DNA from: Pinus tabuliformis
Taxonomy: Eukaryota; Streptophyta; Pinopsida; Pinales; Pinaceae
Length of the DNA stretch: 64,000 nt
Reading direction: 5' to 3'
NCBI GenBank assembly: GCA_031772625.1
Contig: CM062808.1
Span: 139,912,605-139,976,604 of the forward strand
A program made the translations under genes and the position numbers. The notes below the pieces were generated by a model that saw only the letters and a list, made by a program, of their open reading frames with translations, was not told where the DNA came from and did not search any database. This document shows positions 10,950 to 24,000 of the stretch, one piece after another (the stretch's first letter is position 1; each line of letters begins with the position of its first letter).

Positions 10950-12878
10950 AAACATTCCCAAAAATACCAAAAACAAATTCGGAAGCTGGCTCCTAAAAAG
11001 AAGACTAGGTATACTAGGTCAAATCCTGACCCAGATCCCCCAGCTATTTTTGACAATCCTAATTTAATCCCGAAGATTCTTAGGAAGCAAGAGGAACAAG
11101 AAGATCTTGCTGATTCCAGCCCTGAGGCAGTTCAGCAAAGTTATATCCCAACCCCTGCTAAACCATCAGCTCGTCCTCACATAACTCCTTCTTCTCCTTC
11201 TTCCTCATCCACCTCTCAAAACATATTCTTCACACCTCCATCCACTGCACAAACTGCCATTGTTGTCCCTGTTGTTCCAGTTGTTCCCTTCCTTCCTGTA
11301 GTCCCATTGATCCCTGTAAATATGGCAAATCGTTATGCCCCTCTGCAGCTACCTGGTAATCCTGGGGCTATGCCTCAGGACTACCAAAGTAAGATCACTT
11401 ATTTTGATGGTACCGGCACATATACGGCCTTACAGCACACCAAGAAAATGCAAGGCTACTTTGAAAATTATGAAATAGACGATAATGATGTGAGAATGAA
11501 AATTTTTGTCCAAAGTTTAACAGGTAAAGTAAGAACTTGGTTCAGAGCAGTAGCTGTAAATTCCATAGCCGATCCGGGTACCCTTTACCAATCCTTCCTG
11601 AACAGATGGGAAAAGAAAAAAGACCCACTACATATTTTATCTCAGTATGATACCATAAGAAGAGGACCGCAGGAAACTGTCATGGATTATTGTGAAAGGT
11701 TTAACAACATCTACAATGCCATCCATCAAAACCTTAGACCTCCCCCTGATTTAGCCTTAATCAAATTCCCTGATGGATTTGATTCTGACATGGCATATCA
11801 ACTGAGGGAAAGAGCCCTTGCAACCTTGGCAGACATGCAAAACATAGCTGTCAGTGTAGAGGCCAACCTTATTGCCAAAAGAAATCGGGCAAGAGCTGAA
11901 AGAAGAACCACTTTTAAGGAAGAACCTTCAGCATTTGAACAAAAGCTAGATGCAATCATCAAAGGCATGGATAGACTTGGGGACAGGGTAGAAACCATAG
12001 AGAGAAAATCATCATGGGAAGGTCAACCAAGTACTGCTAGAAACCCAAATTTTAGAAAGAATCAAAATCCAAATGTTGGAAGGGCTGATCCCGACCAGCA
12101 CATTAGACCTCCTTTTCAAGAAAATTATGCTGAGGCCTCAACATCTAGTGAACCAACCGAGGATCCTCACATCAACCTAATGGGTCTGGACAGCGAACAT
12201 CAGGTCTTTCTAACACAAGAAGATCAAGAGGCCTATAATTGCAATCAATTTCAAACCAAATCAGGAGAGTCCTTTGACTTTAGGGAAGGCTATGATGCAG
12301 CGGTGTATGAGGTGCACAAACAGTATAAATTAAGGAGTAGAACCATAGATGTACCTGAACCTGTCAAACCAAAGGACAATAAACAGCTAAAAAGGACAAA
12401 GGATAAAACTGTTCTTCCAGAATCCTCTGATAAAACAGATCTATGTCCAAGAGAAGTCACAGTGGAGGATATATCGGATGCACAACCCTCTGGAAACCAT
12501 CCATCCTCATCCCTCCCCTCAAAAACGAGTTCAAACAGCATCCCTGAAAATAAATCTAGTACTGATTTCATTCAAAATCATACCAATCATGAAGAAAGGC
12601 TTACTGAAAATCCAGCTGAAAAGGAAAAATTTGTTGCACTTAATGCCAAGACTCAAATGGAAAAGCCCTTCAACTTAGAAACAGAAATAAGTAAGCTGAA
12701 GATAGTTGTTCCTCTTTCTGAATTGGCCAAACATCAAGTGTATAGACAGCAGATTAATAGGTCACTCCAAATATCAGACAATAAGGATGCTGTGAATGTT
12801 CTAGATGATCAACCTGAATTACTGTTTGGTCCTGAGGTTAACGGAAAGACAGCAAATGGAGGCGTTCCACCCTTCTAA
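10950..12878 (+). pseudogene. Tat-like gag
   Basis: The frame is open from 10950 and codes from about 10983 (basic KKKTRYTR, then Pro/Ser/Thr- and Val-rich stretches). It has no ATG before 11322, so the start codon is either lost (an ATT at 10974 sits where one would fit) or 11322 is used. The gag core lies at about 11390-11890, with FDGTGTY, VQSLTGKVRTWFRA and a FLNRW motif typical of Retrotrans_gag. A long polar C-terminus follows. I see no CCHC knuckle, unusual for gag but reported in Tat relatives. It ends at TAA 12876; pol continues in the same frame, so this may be a natural gag stop or a mutation. Confidence 0.85.
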
Positions 12879-13530
12879 GTCAGTTTAAACATTCATGACA
12901 AGGTGTTACACAACACAATGTTTGATTCCGGGGCCTCACACAACTTAATGCCCAAATCTGTAATGGAAAAACTAGACCTAGATATCACAAGACCATATAA
13001 AGATCTGTTCTCATTTGATTCAAGCCAAGTCAGGTGTCTAGGCCTAATTAAAGATTTGTGTGTCTCCCTGGTCCAATACCCAACCAAAACGATTTTGATG
13101 GATGTGGTGGTAGCTGACATTCCACCCAAGTACGGTATGCTTTTATCCAGATCTTGGGGGGCCAAACTCCAAGGATCTTTGCAACTAGACATGTCCTACG
13201 CCACCATTTCAGTCTTTGGACAGCCAAAGAGATTATACCATGAAACATTAATGAAATATGTGGTGAGTAGTCAAGAAAAACCCCAAAACTTCCCCATCTA
13301 TTCAATACATTCAGACATGGATTCATTCATTTTGTATAATGCTGACATGTGCACCAAAGCTTATCCCAAACTATTAGTGGCAGCACAGACAGAGGGATTG
13401 AATGAACAATTTGCCTCTCAAGACCAAAGGACTTTTGATATAATTGATACAACAAAGGAGAATGATACATCAAATGACTGGCAAGAAACCAATCTGCCCA
13501 TGACCCAACCTTCTAAGAGTCTCAATATAA
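12879..13530 (+). pseudogene. Tat-like protease
   Basis: Retropepsin-type aspartic protease with catalytic MFDSGASHNLM (about 12918-12950), a hydrophobic VVVADIPPKYGMLL strand and a flap-side LSRSW in place of the usual LGRPW. It would cleave the gag-pol polyprotein. It is in frame with gag upstream and RNase H downstream. No stop falls within the domain. Confidence 0.85.
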
Positions 13531-13950
13531 ACCTTGACCATGAAACCCTATGGTATTTAGAATTTGATGGCTCTGTAAACAAGTTGGGAGCTGGGGCAGG
13601 AGTCTAGATTCACAATATGCAGAATGACCAGGCTGAAGGTCATGCATATAGGTTAAACTTTCGATGCACAAACAATATGGCTGAGTATGAAGCCCTTTTG
13701 TTAGGTCTCAAACTCATAAAAAATTTAGGTGCAACCAAAGTTTCAATCTTAGGAGATTCAGATCTGATCATACAACAGATGAAAGGAAACTTTATCACAA
13801 ATGATCTAAGGTTAAGAGCTTATAAGGGAGCAGCTATTCAAGTACTTGACACCATCTCAGAATCTCAGCTAACTAAAATTTCCAGAAAGCTCAATTTGCA
13901 TGCTCATAGCTTGGCAACCTTCGCCAGCACTTGCAAGCTACCTTTCAAAC
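13531..13950 (+). pseudogene. Archaeal-type RNase H (aRNH), upstream of RT
   Basis: The order WYLEFDGSVNKLGAGAGV, NNMAEYEALLLGL, LGDSDLIIQQ and LNLHAHSLATFA matches the archaeal/plant-type RNase H found in Tat elements: first Asp in FDGS, Glu in AEYEA, second Asp in GDSDL. The last acidic position (normally AD) reads AH, so the fourth catalytic residue is changed. One in-frame TAG (13605) breaks it after the first strand. It lies between protease and RT, whereas I recall it mostly after the native RNase H in this lineage. It would degrade RNA in RNA-DNA hybrids during reverse transcription. Confidence 0.85.
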
Positions 13951-14389
13951 CCAATCACATTTTCACTGTTGAAATCAAACATAGGCCTGCAGTCCCGGAT
14001 AACATCAAGAATTGGCAAGTCTTTGAGAGTGACACACAGATAAATAACTTCCTTACTCTAAAAGAAGAATTTTCCGGCATTAACATTGATACTAGCACTA
14101 TGGATGATCAACAACAGGCATACACAATCAAGCAGAATATATCAGCTGAAACAGCGAATTTGGTTTTGCACCCTACTACCTTTAATAACGAAAATGTACA
14201 GGAGCTGAAGCAAACAGACTTGGATGAAATAGCTGAGACAGAAGCCGAAGTAATTGATCTAAAAGACAATTTTCTGCCCATAGGTTTAACCCCTTTGGAG
14301 GATTTGTTTGATTCAAATGATATCTCAAGGAAACCAAAAATGCAACCACTGAATGCTGAAATTGAAGACTGTAACATTGGAACCGCAGA

Positions 14390-15335
14390 AAATCCCAAAA
14401 TGGTAAAATTATCCAAGGCATTACCAGCTGATCAGAAGTTGAAATACATTGAATTGTTCAAAGAGTTCCAAGATATCTTTGCCTGGAGTTATGAGGACCT
14501 CAAGTCCTATGATACCTCAGTCATCCAACACACTATACCTTTGAAAGAAAACCAAAAACCTTTTAAACAAAAGCTTAGGAGAGTGAATCTGGTCCTCCTT
14601 CCCCTCATCGAAAAAGAAGTTAAACGTATGTATGAAGCAGGAATCATTGCTCCAATCAGGTTCTCAAAGTGGATTTCAAACCTAGTGCCTACTAGGAAGA
14701 AGACGGGAGAGATTAGACTGTGTGTTGACCTAAGGAATTTGAACAAAGTCTCTCTCAAAGACCATTACCCCTTACCAAAAATGGATCATATCCTACAAAG
14801 GGTAGTGGGAGCCTCTAGGATCTCATTATTAGATGGATTCTCTGGATTCAATCAGATTTTAGTACACCCGGATGATCAAGACAAAACTGCCTTTACAACA
14901 CCTTGGGGAACTTTTAAATATGTCAAAATGCCTTTTGGGCTTAAAAATGCAGGGGCCACATTCCAAAGAGCAATGGATATAGCCTTTGCCAAAGAAATCC
15001 ATGATTTCCTAGTTGTCTATCTTGATGATCTCACTGCCTTTTCAAAATCAGACCAAGAACACTTAGAGCATTTGAGGCAGGTTTTCTTAATATGTAGAAA
15101 ATATGGCATATCTTTGAATCCGAAGAAATCACTGTTTGGCCTAGAGGAAGGCAAGCTCCTAGGTCATATAATCTCAAAAGATGGTATTAGGATTGATCCA
15201 GACGGAATTCAAGATATCCTTCAAGTACCTCATCCGAGAAACATCAAAGAACTACAAGGCTTTTTAGGAAAGATCAACGTCTTGAGAAGATTCATTCCTA
15301 ATTTGGCCAAGCTCATAAGACTGTTAAACAATATG
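14390..15335 (+). pseudogene. Tat-like reverse transcriptase
   Basis: Ty3/gypsy reverse transcriptase with all blocks present: LVPTRKKTGEIRLCVDLRNLN, LLDGFSGFNQI (first catalytic Asp), FGLKNAGATFQRAMD and VVYLDDLTAFS (YLDD at 15018), then LGHIISKDGI and the thumb region. The domain has no internal stop. It follows a 400-bp linker after the aRNH with no recognised fold (about 13950-14390). Confidence 0.93.
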
Positions 15336-15900
15336 TTGAAGAAGGATTCTAAGGTCAAATGGACCATGGAAGCTAAACAAGCCTTTGAGGATATCAAAAG
15401 AGCATTGACAAACACACCAGTCCTCACAAGTCCTAGGTTTGATAGGGATTTCATAATTTTTTCTTTTGCATCTGAGCATACAATTGCTGCTATCCTATTA
15501 CAAAAAGATGACCAAGGCTATGAAAAACCCATTGCATTTTTTAGCAAAGCCCTCAGAGATGCTCCTTTAAAATATCAGATTATGGAAAAGTAAGCCTATG
15601 CATTGGTAAAGGCCATCAAAGACTTTAGAATCTATATTTTATACTCTCATGTGATTGCCTATGTCCCAAATGTAGTGGTTAAGGACATTTTAACCCAAGA
15701 AGGAATTGAAGGCAAAAGGGGCAAGTGGATTGCCAATATCTTAGAATATGACATTGAAATCAAGCCTACCAAACTGATAAAAGGACAAGGTCTAGCCAAG
15801 CTAATGACTGAAACCAATTTCCAAGCCCTTGACATTAATGAACTGGACAACGAAGAGGAGATGGCGACTCCACAGATCAATCAAGCCTTTTTACAATCTC
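15336..15900 (+). pseudogene. Degenerate native (gypsy) RNase H
   Basis: Position and fold-like pattern fit the RNase H that normally follows RT (AAILLQKDDQ, KPIAFFSKAL, YALVKAIKDFRIYI). The catalytic acids are gone: the TDAS block reads SFAS, the TDH block reads VPNVVV, and the VADALSR block reads GLAKLMTE. One TAA (15591) interrupts it. Loss of activity here alongside a second RNase H upstream fits replacement of function, with this domain kept as a connection-type spacer. Confidence 0.8.
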
Positions 15901-17162
15901 CCTGGTATGCTGATATATGTTTTGTATTATTAAACCTGCAAGCTCCTCCAGGGTTGTCCAGAACTAAGAAAAGGTTCTTGAAAATGAAAGCATCAAAGTT
16001 TTGTATCATAGACAATGTTTTATTTTGGAGAAATCATGAAGGAATTTTACTTAATTGCCTAACATTGGATGAAACTAACAATGTTCTCAAGGAATTTCAT
16101 GCAGGTGACTGTGGAGGACACTTATACTGGAAATCCACAGCTGATAAAATCCTAAGGGCTGGATTTTATTGGCCTTCCTTGTTTACTGATGTGAGAAAAT
16201 TTGTAATGTCTTGTCACAAATGCCAAATTTTTGAAGGCAAGAGAAAGCTGTTGCCTTTACCACTCAAACCTATTTCAACTGAGAGACCATTCCAGCAATG
16301 GGGTTTAGACTTTATTGGTGAAATCCACCCTTCATCCTCTGGTCAGCATAGGTGGATTCTGACTGCTACAGACTATTTTACCAAATGGATAGAAGCCATC
16401 CCTTGTAGGCAGGCCAATGACTCCATTATTATACAATTTTTAGAAACCAACATCTTGTCTAGGTTTGGCTGTCCAGATAAAATTATTACAGACAATGCTC
16501 CTGCTTTCAAATCCAAAAAAATGATCAACTTTTGCCATAAATACCACATGACCTTGGGCCATTCCACTGCCTATTATCCTCAAGGCAATGGCCTAGCTGA
16601 GTCTTCCAACAAAAGCCTTATCAACATCATCAAGAAGGTCTTGGAGGAGAACAAAAAGAATTGGCATAAGAAGCTGGTAAATGCACTATGGGCAGATAGG
16701 TTGACCACCAAGAGATCCATTGGCACAAGCCCATATGAACTAGTTTATGGAATGGAAGCAAGATTTCCTTCATCTTTGGGGATCCCTGTAATCAAGTTGC
16801 TGCAAGAAATACAAGCTGAGCCTAATGACATTCAAAGAAGGATCAATCAGACAATTCACCTACAACAAACAAGAGAGGAAGTCTATCAGAGAACCCAAGT
16901 ACTGCAAGATAAGCTCAAGAGAATATTTGACAAAAGAACCAAAGCTGAAGACTTCTTCATAGGAAGCAAAGTGTTGAGATGGGATTCCAGGAGAGAGGAC
17001 AAAGGAAAACATGGCAAGTTTGATTTCTTGTGGAAGGGACCTTATGTCATTTATGCTGTACAAGGTAATAACACCTATTTTTTGAAAAGTTTGGATGGCT
17101 CAAACACTGAGGAAGGCCCAGTCAATGGGAGGATGCTCAAACATTATTTTGACCCCCTTTGA
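15901..17162 (+). pseudogene. Tat-like integrase
   Basis: The HHCC zinc region (FHAGDCGGH ... MSCHKCQ, about 16092-16215) is followed by the catalytic core: WGLDFIGEI (first Asp), IITDNAPAF (second Asp) and GNGLAESSNK (Glu), then SPYELVYGMEARFP and a basic C-terminal domain ending LKHYFDPL before TGA 17161. There is no stop within the domain and no chromodomain. It would insert the cDNA, giving the 5-bp duplication seen at the ends. Confidence 0.93.
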
Positions 17163-17559
17163 TGAAACACTACACAGCCACATATTGTACATAAATATTT
17201 GTATTTTCAGTATTTTCATTTACAGCGGATAGATAGAGGTCCAAGTGAAGCAGATTTTGAGGAGGACCAAGGTACTGCACCATTTTTTGATATATGTTTA
17301 AATCCTATCATTGGAAAGCAAGAGAAAACACTGGGGAACTATCAAGGTGATGAGGAATACTCAGAGAAACAAGTAAAAATAGAGCTGTAATTTCACAGCA
17401 AATCAGCTTAATGGGTATTTCATACAAGTTTCTAGGATTCAGATGAATGGTCTTTAACAAAAGGAGAATTCAGGCTGTAGCAAGAATGGAAAAAATAAGG
17501 CGATCTGACCTGCTGTTCTTGACTTTTCATCTAGAAAATCCATCCCCAAGTGGAGCCAC
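17163..17559 (+). other. Tat-like 3' untranslated stretch before 3' LTR
   Basis: About 0.4 kb without a domain. The bases just before the LTR (CCCCAAGTGGAGCCAC) are only weakly purine-rich, so the polypurine tract is degenerate or unusual. A short open frame at 17199-17390 has no recognisable content. Confidence 0.5.
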
Positions 17560-18798
17560 TGTTAGTCTCCTATACCAATAGGATTTCATTTTTCATGATT
17601 GACAGTGGAAGTGCCAAAAATGTTCATCTTTGATGTTACAAAGGTTCCATATTTTGTGAAAGAAACAGACAATTAAAAAATGTAAAGAGGGTATGCCTTA
17701 AAATAATAATCAAAAGGCAAGAAAATGAATTGGTCAGAAAAAATAATTAAAATGAACCCCAAAGAAAGACCAGGAAAGTGGCTAACCAAAATGCCACTGC
17801 TATCTTGATGGTTGGCCCAACAGTTCAAACTAGACCATGCCATGGTTTAAATTGCTTGTTCTAGACTAGAGAATGAATACCTGTCCAAACAGTTCAAGCT
17901 TGGCAGATGAGTAGCTGGATAGAGAAAGGAAGGAGCCCAACTGCTTAATCTGGGCCCTTGGAAGACATAAGGGTAGATTTAGATAGGAGGGTAGCAAAAA
18001 GAAAAGAGGATTATCAGGGTTTGCAAGGCTAAGTGCACCCATCCAAAAGAAGAAAAAATGTTAGGTCTATTAGGCAGGGTAGGCAGTTGGAGGTTGCAGA
18101 AGCAAGGTCTGACCACATGATATATTGAAAATCATATCTTATCTCATCAATAAGAGAAGGGCAAGAACAATGGTCTATATGGCAAACTATCAAACCATGT
18201 CTAACTTCCCTCATTCCCTTCAAAAGGTTTCTTACTAATATCCCCTTGAGGACTTTAGGATCTGCCTAAACAGTCCTTCTTACATTTCTCCCTTGAGAAA
18301 GTCATGTCAAGTTGTGACCTTCTTCTTCAAAAAAGAAGCCACATTTCTTGTGTAAAGCCCTCACTTCATACTTCATCCATTTCTGGTTTCTAAGTTTCAG
18401 TTCTCAAGCTCAATTTCTCCCTCACACTTCACCTCACATACCCATATTAACTCCTAACCCTATTATATAGCTCCCTAGTACATCCCCACCCCTATTTTTT
18501 ACAAAAACTATATAAAGTTCCCAAAAAAAATATTAACTATCCCCCTCCTAGCATTATAGCTAAGTAACATGGTTATGGGAGACATTAGTCCATCTAGGGC
18601 TATAATCAACCCTTCTGCGTCCTTACCCTGGAATTAGTCTAACCTCTGATTAAGATTAATAGCCTATACTTAAACCCCCACTCACCTAAACCCTTGCAAA
18701 TTACCCCGCGGTCTAAACCCAATCTTAAATGTTTAAATGTTTTTTATTAAACATTGTGGTGCAATAACCCGCATTAATCCTACCCCTGAAAACCCACC

Positions 18799-19841
18799 TG
18801 TTATAGAAATTTTTGTGCCTTACAGTTCTGAGCATGAAATGTCCATAAACCAAGGGATCCAAAGTCCCTAAAAGTGTTGTTCCTGCCCCTAAAGGAACAA
18901 GGTCAGCAAACTACAGCTTCTCCCAGAAGTTCTCCACCAGAAACTGCTCAGAATCAGTCAAATCAGGATCATTTCAGTGGCTCCACTAGCTACCTGCGTT
19001 GCATAGCACCCCAGTACACTAGCTAGGTGCATTGCGATGCACCTAAATGCACTACCAGGGTGCGCTGAGCGGGAAATGACAAATGGCAGTGCCATTCCGC
19101 GAGGTGTAAAGACGATGGAAGCTTCCAGAATCTTCCTCCATGACACTTGCCTCACTGAGTTCGACCAAGGATGAGTAAGACGCTCTCAGTCTCCAAGTGG
19201 AAGCAAGAACTGATAGAGAGAAAGGACACTAGTCAGATGACAAGCTGACTCATCCTCTTTGCATACATCTATATATGGATCCCTCATCCCAGAGATCCAG
19301 AGGCTGGAATTTTGTACATTGCAGAGAATTGTTGTTGGTTTGAGATTGAGATCAGTGCATTGGGTGATTTATGCTTTGTTGGAGGTGAAGAAGGGATTCC
19401 TTTGCTGGGAGGTTGATGCTGGATCGGGACTCACTTGGTTGTATCTCCTCCTGGATCTTCTTGTTATATCAATAAAACTATTTGAGTTTCTCCTACATGC
19501 TTATGTATCATTGATGTATGTTTCATTAGTATGTTTAGCTTAAATCTGATCCTAAGCTATTTATGAATATGAATCCATGTCTTTGTGTAGTTTTCCTCTT
19601 CTGTGATCTTGCAGGAACTTGGTGAAGCTGGGCAAGTAAGGGAGCAGGTAGCTGGAAGCTGTCAAAGAGAAGAGAAACCGGATCAAAGGACTAGCGCAAG
19701 ACACAGGTTGGTTCATCTCATTTCTCTTCATTTGTAATTCATAAAGAAGAATACAAAAGTAGTTTTCTCTGTTTGTTGCTAAGGCACTGTCACACCTTAG
19801 GTGGATAGGGTCGTCCTGAATAGGCACTTTTCCCCACAACA
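18799..19841. mobile_element. Solo LTR (1043 bp) nested in Tat 3' LTR
   Basis: The insertion starts TGTTATAG and ends CCACAACA (inverted termini) and is absent from the same position in the other LTR (near 4717). Flanks CCACC (18794-18798) and TCACC (19842-19846) are a 5-bp target duplication with one change. It has no coding domain or internal region, so it is a solo LTR left by LTR-LTR recombination. The family and strand are not clear. Confidence 0.85.
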
Positions 19842-19889
19842 TCACCCGAGCTAAAGTTTCAACCCACGGCTACAATATATTATTTAATT

Positions 19890-20347
19890 ACGGGCGGGTC
19901 CCGCTCTGAACTTGCACGCCGCGCCAAAGGCCCCGCCAGCCGTCGATCTCCCACCGCGCCTGATCCAACAATGGGCGGGTGTTTTCAGCCGTCAACATGC
20001 CAAGCTTTAACATCCGGGGGATGGGCGGTTTTGCCGACATACCCCCGCCACGTGTCGATAGCCCGGGGTGTTTGGAGGCCTCCCCCCCGAAACCGCTTCT
20101 GCTCAAAGGTGGTGCGTGGAAACCAGAAACTGCCGTCCAAGAAACCGCCCTCCGCCCATTACGTCAGCAGTCCCGTCACCATGACGTCACACCCGGTCCC
20201 CGCCACTGCCCCACGTCGCCCGCCACGCTGTCCTCTCGTGCCCACGCTGTGCCACCGTGTCCCACCACATCATCGTCCCAGTCAGCATCCACGTCACCCT
20301 TCCGTACCCGGGGCCCACTAATGATGTCATGCTGACGTCATCATGGG
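19890..20347 (+). promoter_or_regulatory. CpG-rich U3 block with TGACGTCA sites, copy 2
   Basis: Counterpart of 4759-5216, better kept. Palindromic TGACGTCA lies at 20182-20189 and 20333-20340, and TGATGTCA at 20322-20329, so two sites start 11 bp apart, close to the paired TGACG spacing of as-1-like elements. A TTACGTCAG also lies near 20159. Likely bZIP-binding enhancer; inference from motif only. Confidence 0.55.
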
Positions 20348-21084
20348 AAAGTGCCAAAAGCACATATGCGCCAAATTTTTCATTAAAAACACCAAAAGTG
20401 ACCGTTTTCGGTCATTTTCATTGGAAAGTTTCGGCTGCGCTATTCTGCTTTTCACGCCAAGTTGCCTCCAGATTTCAAATTTCAACACTTTGGATGCCGC
20501 CACCTGCAAATTCAAAGTCAATCTTCGCCCTTCAATCAACTCGACCACCCTCGGCGCTAGCTAATCCAAGTGTTTGCCGCATTCCACTTGTTTGCCCGTG
20601 TTCTTCCCATTCTCCAGAATATTTTCACTCAATTGCCTACAAACTCCTAAATTTAATGGTGTTGTCATGTAAATGTTGGCCTAAATTATCTAATGCACCC
20701 CCTGTTTAAGAGAACCACGCACTGTTCATAATTTCACGATGCTAGAATCCATTTTCGGGCTTGAATTTTCGATATAGTCTCACACCTGCCTGGCATTGTT
20801 CCCTTTTGCCGTGTTTCACTTCAAGCTCTTAGTGCATTAAGTTGTAATCCCTTTCTCCTCTGCATTTGCCCTCACTGTCTCTAAATTCAGAGAGTTTTCC
20901 AAAAGAAACTAAAGCTCAAATCAAACTCTGCAAATTGTCCTTTTCAATACAACAACAAAATATTGAAGACTTTGGCTTTAGCTAAACTCACTCTGCCACT
21001 CCTCTTCAAATCCTCACAAGCTATTATCCTCAGCCTATTGTACTCAAAAACTTCATTCTAAAGATAACACCTCAAAGTTCTATA

Positions 21085-24000
21085 ATGGCTACTCCATCAG
21101 CTCTTAGTGTCACTCCTATGAATCCCCCAAACAAGGAGCTTGAAGCCATGCCTCTTGCTAATAGAGATTACCTTATCCAAGATCTTGTTGGTGACAGAAA
21201 CCACTTGCAGACTTTCTGCCAGTTGAGAAATAGCTATCTAAGCAACAATGACATGTATGGTATATGGGAGTCTAATCTGCCTTATTACTTCCTCCCATCT
21301 GTTAATATTTTTCCAGAGATCATCTGCTTATGTGCTGAGAACTATGAGCCAACTTAGAGAGCTGTTAAGTCTCCATCTAGGAGCATACTTTTCCACATTA
21401 ATCCTAACTGCATCAACCAAATGCTCAATTTCAAGCAGACTCAGCTGTTGTTCCCCTTCTCCATGAACTATTTGCTGGATGCAGGCTCCAAACTCTCCAG
21501 TGCTGACATTGAAAAAATCACCAAGACTTTCATGAGGGCAGACCGCCAGCCTACAGGGCCACCTCCTTTCTTATATGTCCATTTCAATGAGGTGGCCACG
21601 CTTCTAGTTGATATGATCTCTTATGTGCTGGGCTTCGAAACCAGTGAGCACATTGATGAAATAGTGTTGGTATTAGTAGCTGCATATAGCCTAGGCCAGC
21701 CCCCTACTTACAAGTATAACTTTGCCAAGTTTATAGCCAATAAAATACATGACCAGCTATTGAAATTGGATAGGGAGGGACTATTCAAATATTCATCATA
21801 TATCTACCACTTATTCATGTATTACCAGTCTGAAAGCTTCCAATGCCCCATCAAGAAATTGGATTCTAAGGGTAAAAAGAGGTCTGTCATCTTCTGGTCA
21901 TCGGTCTTCCATGAAGTTCAAAACTCTCCATTCTCTTACTGTGAGTTTATTGACCAATTTGTATACCCAGTCTCTTGTCTCCTAATGAGATCCCCTCCTC
22001 CCAGATTGTCATTTGAGATTCAGAATACCTTGTAGCTATCCAAGAACTACAAAATAGGTGATTGGTACCAATATCAAAACCATACTGTCATCAGAATCTA
22101 TGGCTGTGAGCTCTGTCCTTACAGGCTTCCAAGGTATGTACCAATGAGATTGTTTGCCTTGGAATACTATAGGCAACTCATTAGTTCTGACCTCACCCAT
22201 TTTCATAGTGCCAAAAAGAAAGCTCACCTCAAATTCAAAGACCGTCTAGGCCCCTTCATTATGAACAAGAAAGAGGGTTGGCAAGATGCTGATCAAATTC
22301 TCAGGGACAAATATAAGCTAAAGAGGAGCTTCTGGTGGGTCCCTTATGACCCGGAAGGTTTTATCAGTGCCAGAAGAGTTAAATACAGGCTGCTAGGTTA
22401 TGACCACTGTAAATATCCACAAATTGAGCAATATGCCAACCAAGATGAGTGGTTGCAAGGTACATTAGTTGAGGAATTAACTCAAGAGGAAATAATGGAG
22501 AAAAATGTCAAGGATTTAGAAAAAACTCTTGACTTGGATTCTGTGCAGTAGGTAACATTCAAGCTGCCACACCAAATTGGAGAAGGTACATATGCTACTG
22601 CAGCTACACCAACCACCTAGGGACCATCTACATCAGCAACAGGTACAGCAAAGGGCAAGGAGATAATGGTTGTAGAAAAGGAAGTGGTTACAGAGTAGCC
22701 TGCCTCTTCAATAGAGCAACCTCAAGTACAGGCTCCTCCACAACCAACAGAAGCACCAACAGTGCCTGCCTTGCAAACTCCTGTACATGAGGAAAGAGGC
22801 AGAAAACGAGACCGAGATGAGTCCACACCTGCTAGTGGGTCCACTCAGCAACTTGAAGCCAAGAGGCAAAAGGTTGATTCTCCAATTGTGGAGGAAATCA
22901 GTGAAGAAATCCTTGGAAGCCCAAGGAAAGATAGAGAAGACAGTCAACAAACAGCTACAAGCTCTTTTCAACAAGAGTAGGAAAGACAGCATGGCATGGA
23001 GGTGTCCTCCTCCACTCAGCAAAGCAAGAAGCCATCTAGCATCAAGGCCACCTTTAAAGAAATTAAGGCACAAAATGAGCTGCTAAGAGTGCAGTTATAT
23101 GACCAATTTCTCAAGGCAACACCTGCCAAACAAGAAAGGTTGATGGCAATATATGACATCAAAGAGGAAAAGATGATCCTTAGCCATTTTAAACCCAAGG
23201 TACAGCAGCCTTAAGCGGCTGCAGATTATGTCAGAAAAAGGTTGGAAGTTATGGCAAAAGACATTCACCCCATGGATCAAATAGAACTGAATAAGCAAAC
23301 CGGGGAAATGGTCTATGCCACATTGGTGGAAAAGGCCACAATGGCCCATGAGTTAAAGGAATATCTGAGGAATACTAATACTCACCTTGATTTAGAAAGA
23401 ATGTCCTCCACAATCAAAACATTGGAGGACATTATTGTAGACCTGGGGCATGATCCTAAGAATCCCAAGGCTATCAAGGCTCTAATGAAGAAAAAGGAGG
23501 ATGATATTGCTGCTCTAAAAAAGCAAATGAGGCTCTCCTCAACCATGCATCCACAGACGGGAGAGCTAGTAAAAGAGAAAGAAGCTGAGGACACATTGGA
23601 CCTCTTAATGCAAATGAATCAAAGAATAGTCCAAATGGAAGAAGAATTGGAAAAGGCACTGCAAAACAAGCAGGGAGAGTCGACCTCCCAGCCTCCTCAA
23701 ACTGCCCCAACTACTGCAGCAACTACAGAAGCAACAGTGACCCCTCCAACGGCTACAACAACTTCAGATACTGCGGCAGCAACAACAACAACTCCTGAGG
23801 CTAGCATAAGCATGGATGAATTGACAAAAGTTGTCAAGGAGCTGGAGCTTCAGGCAACAGAGATTAAACAAGCCAAAGAAAAATTGGCTGAGCTAGAAAC
23901 AAAATATGACAAATCCAAAATGACAGTAGCAGAGCAGACCAGAGAGATTAAGGCCCTGAAAGACAGAATAAAGGCCTTGGAAAAGGAACTGAATTTAGAG

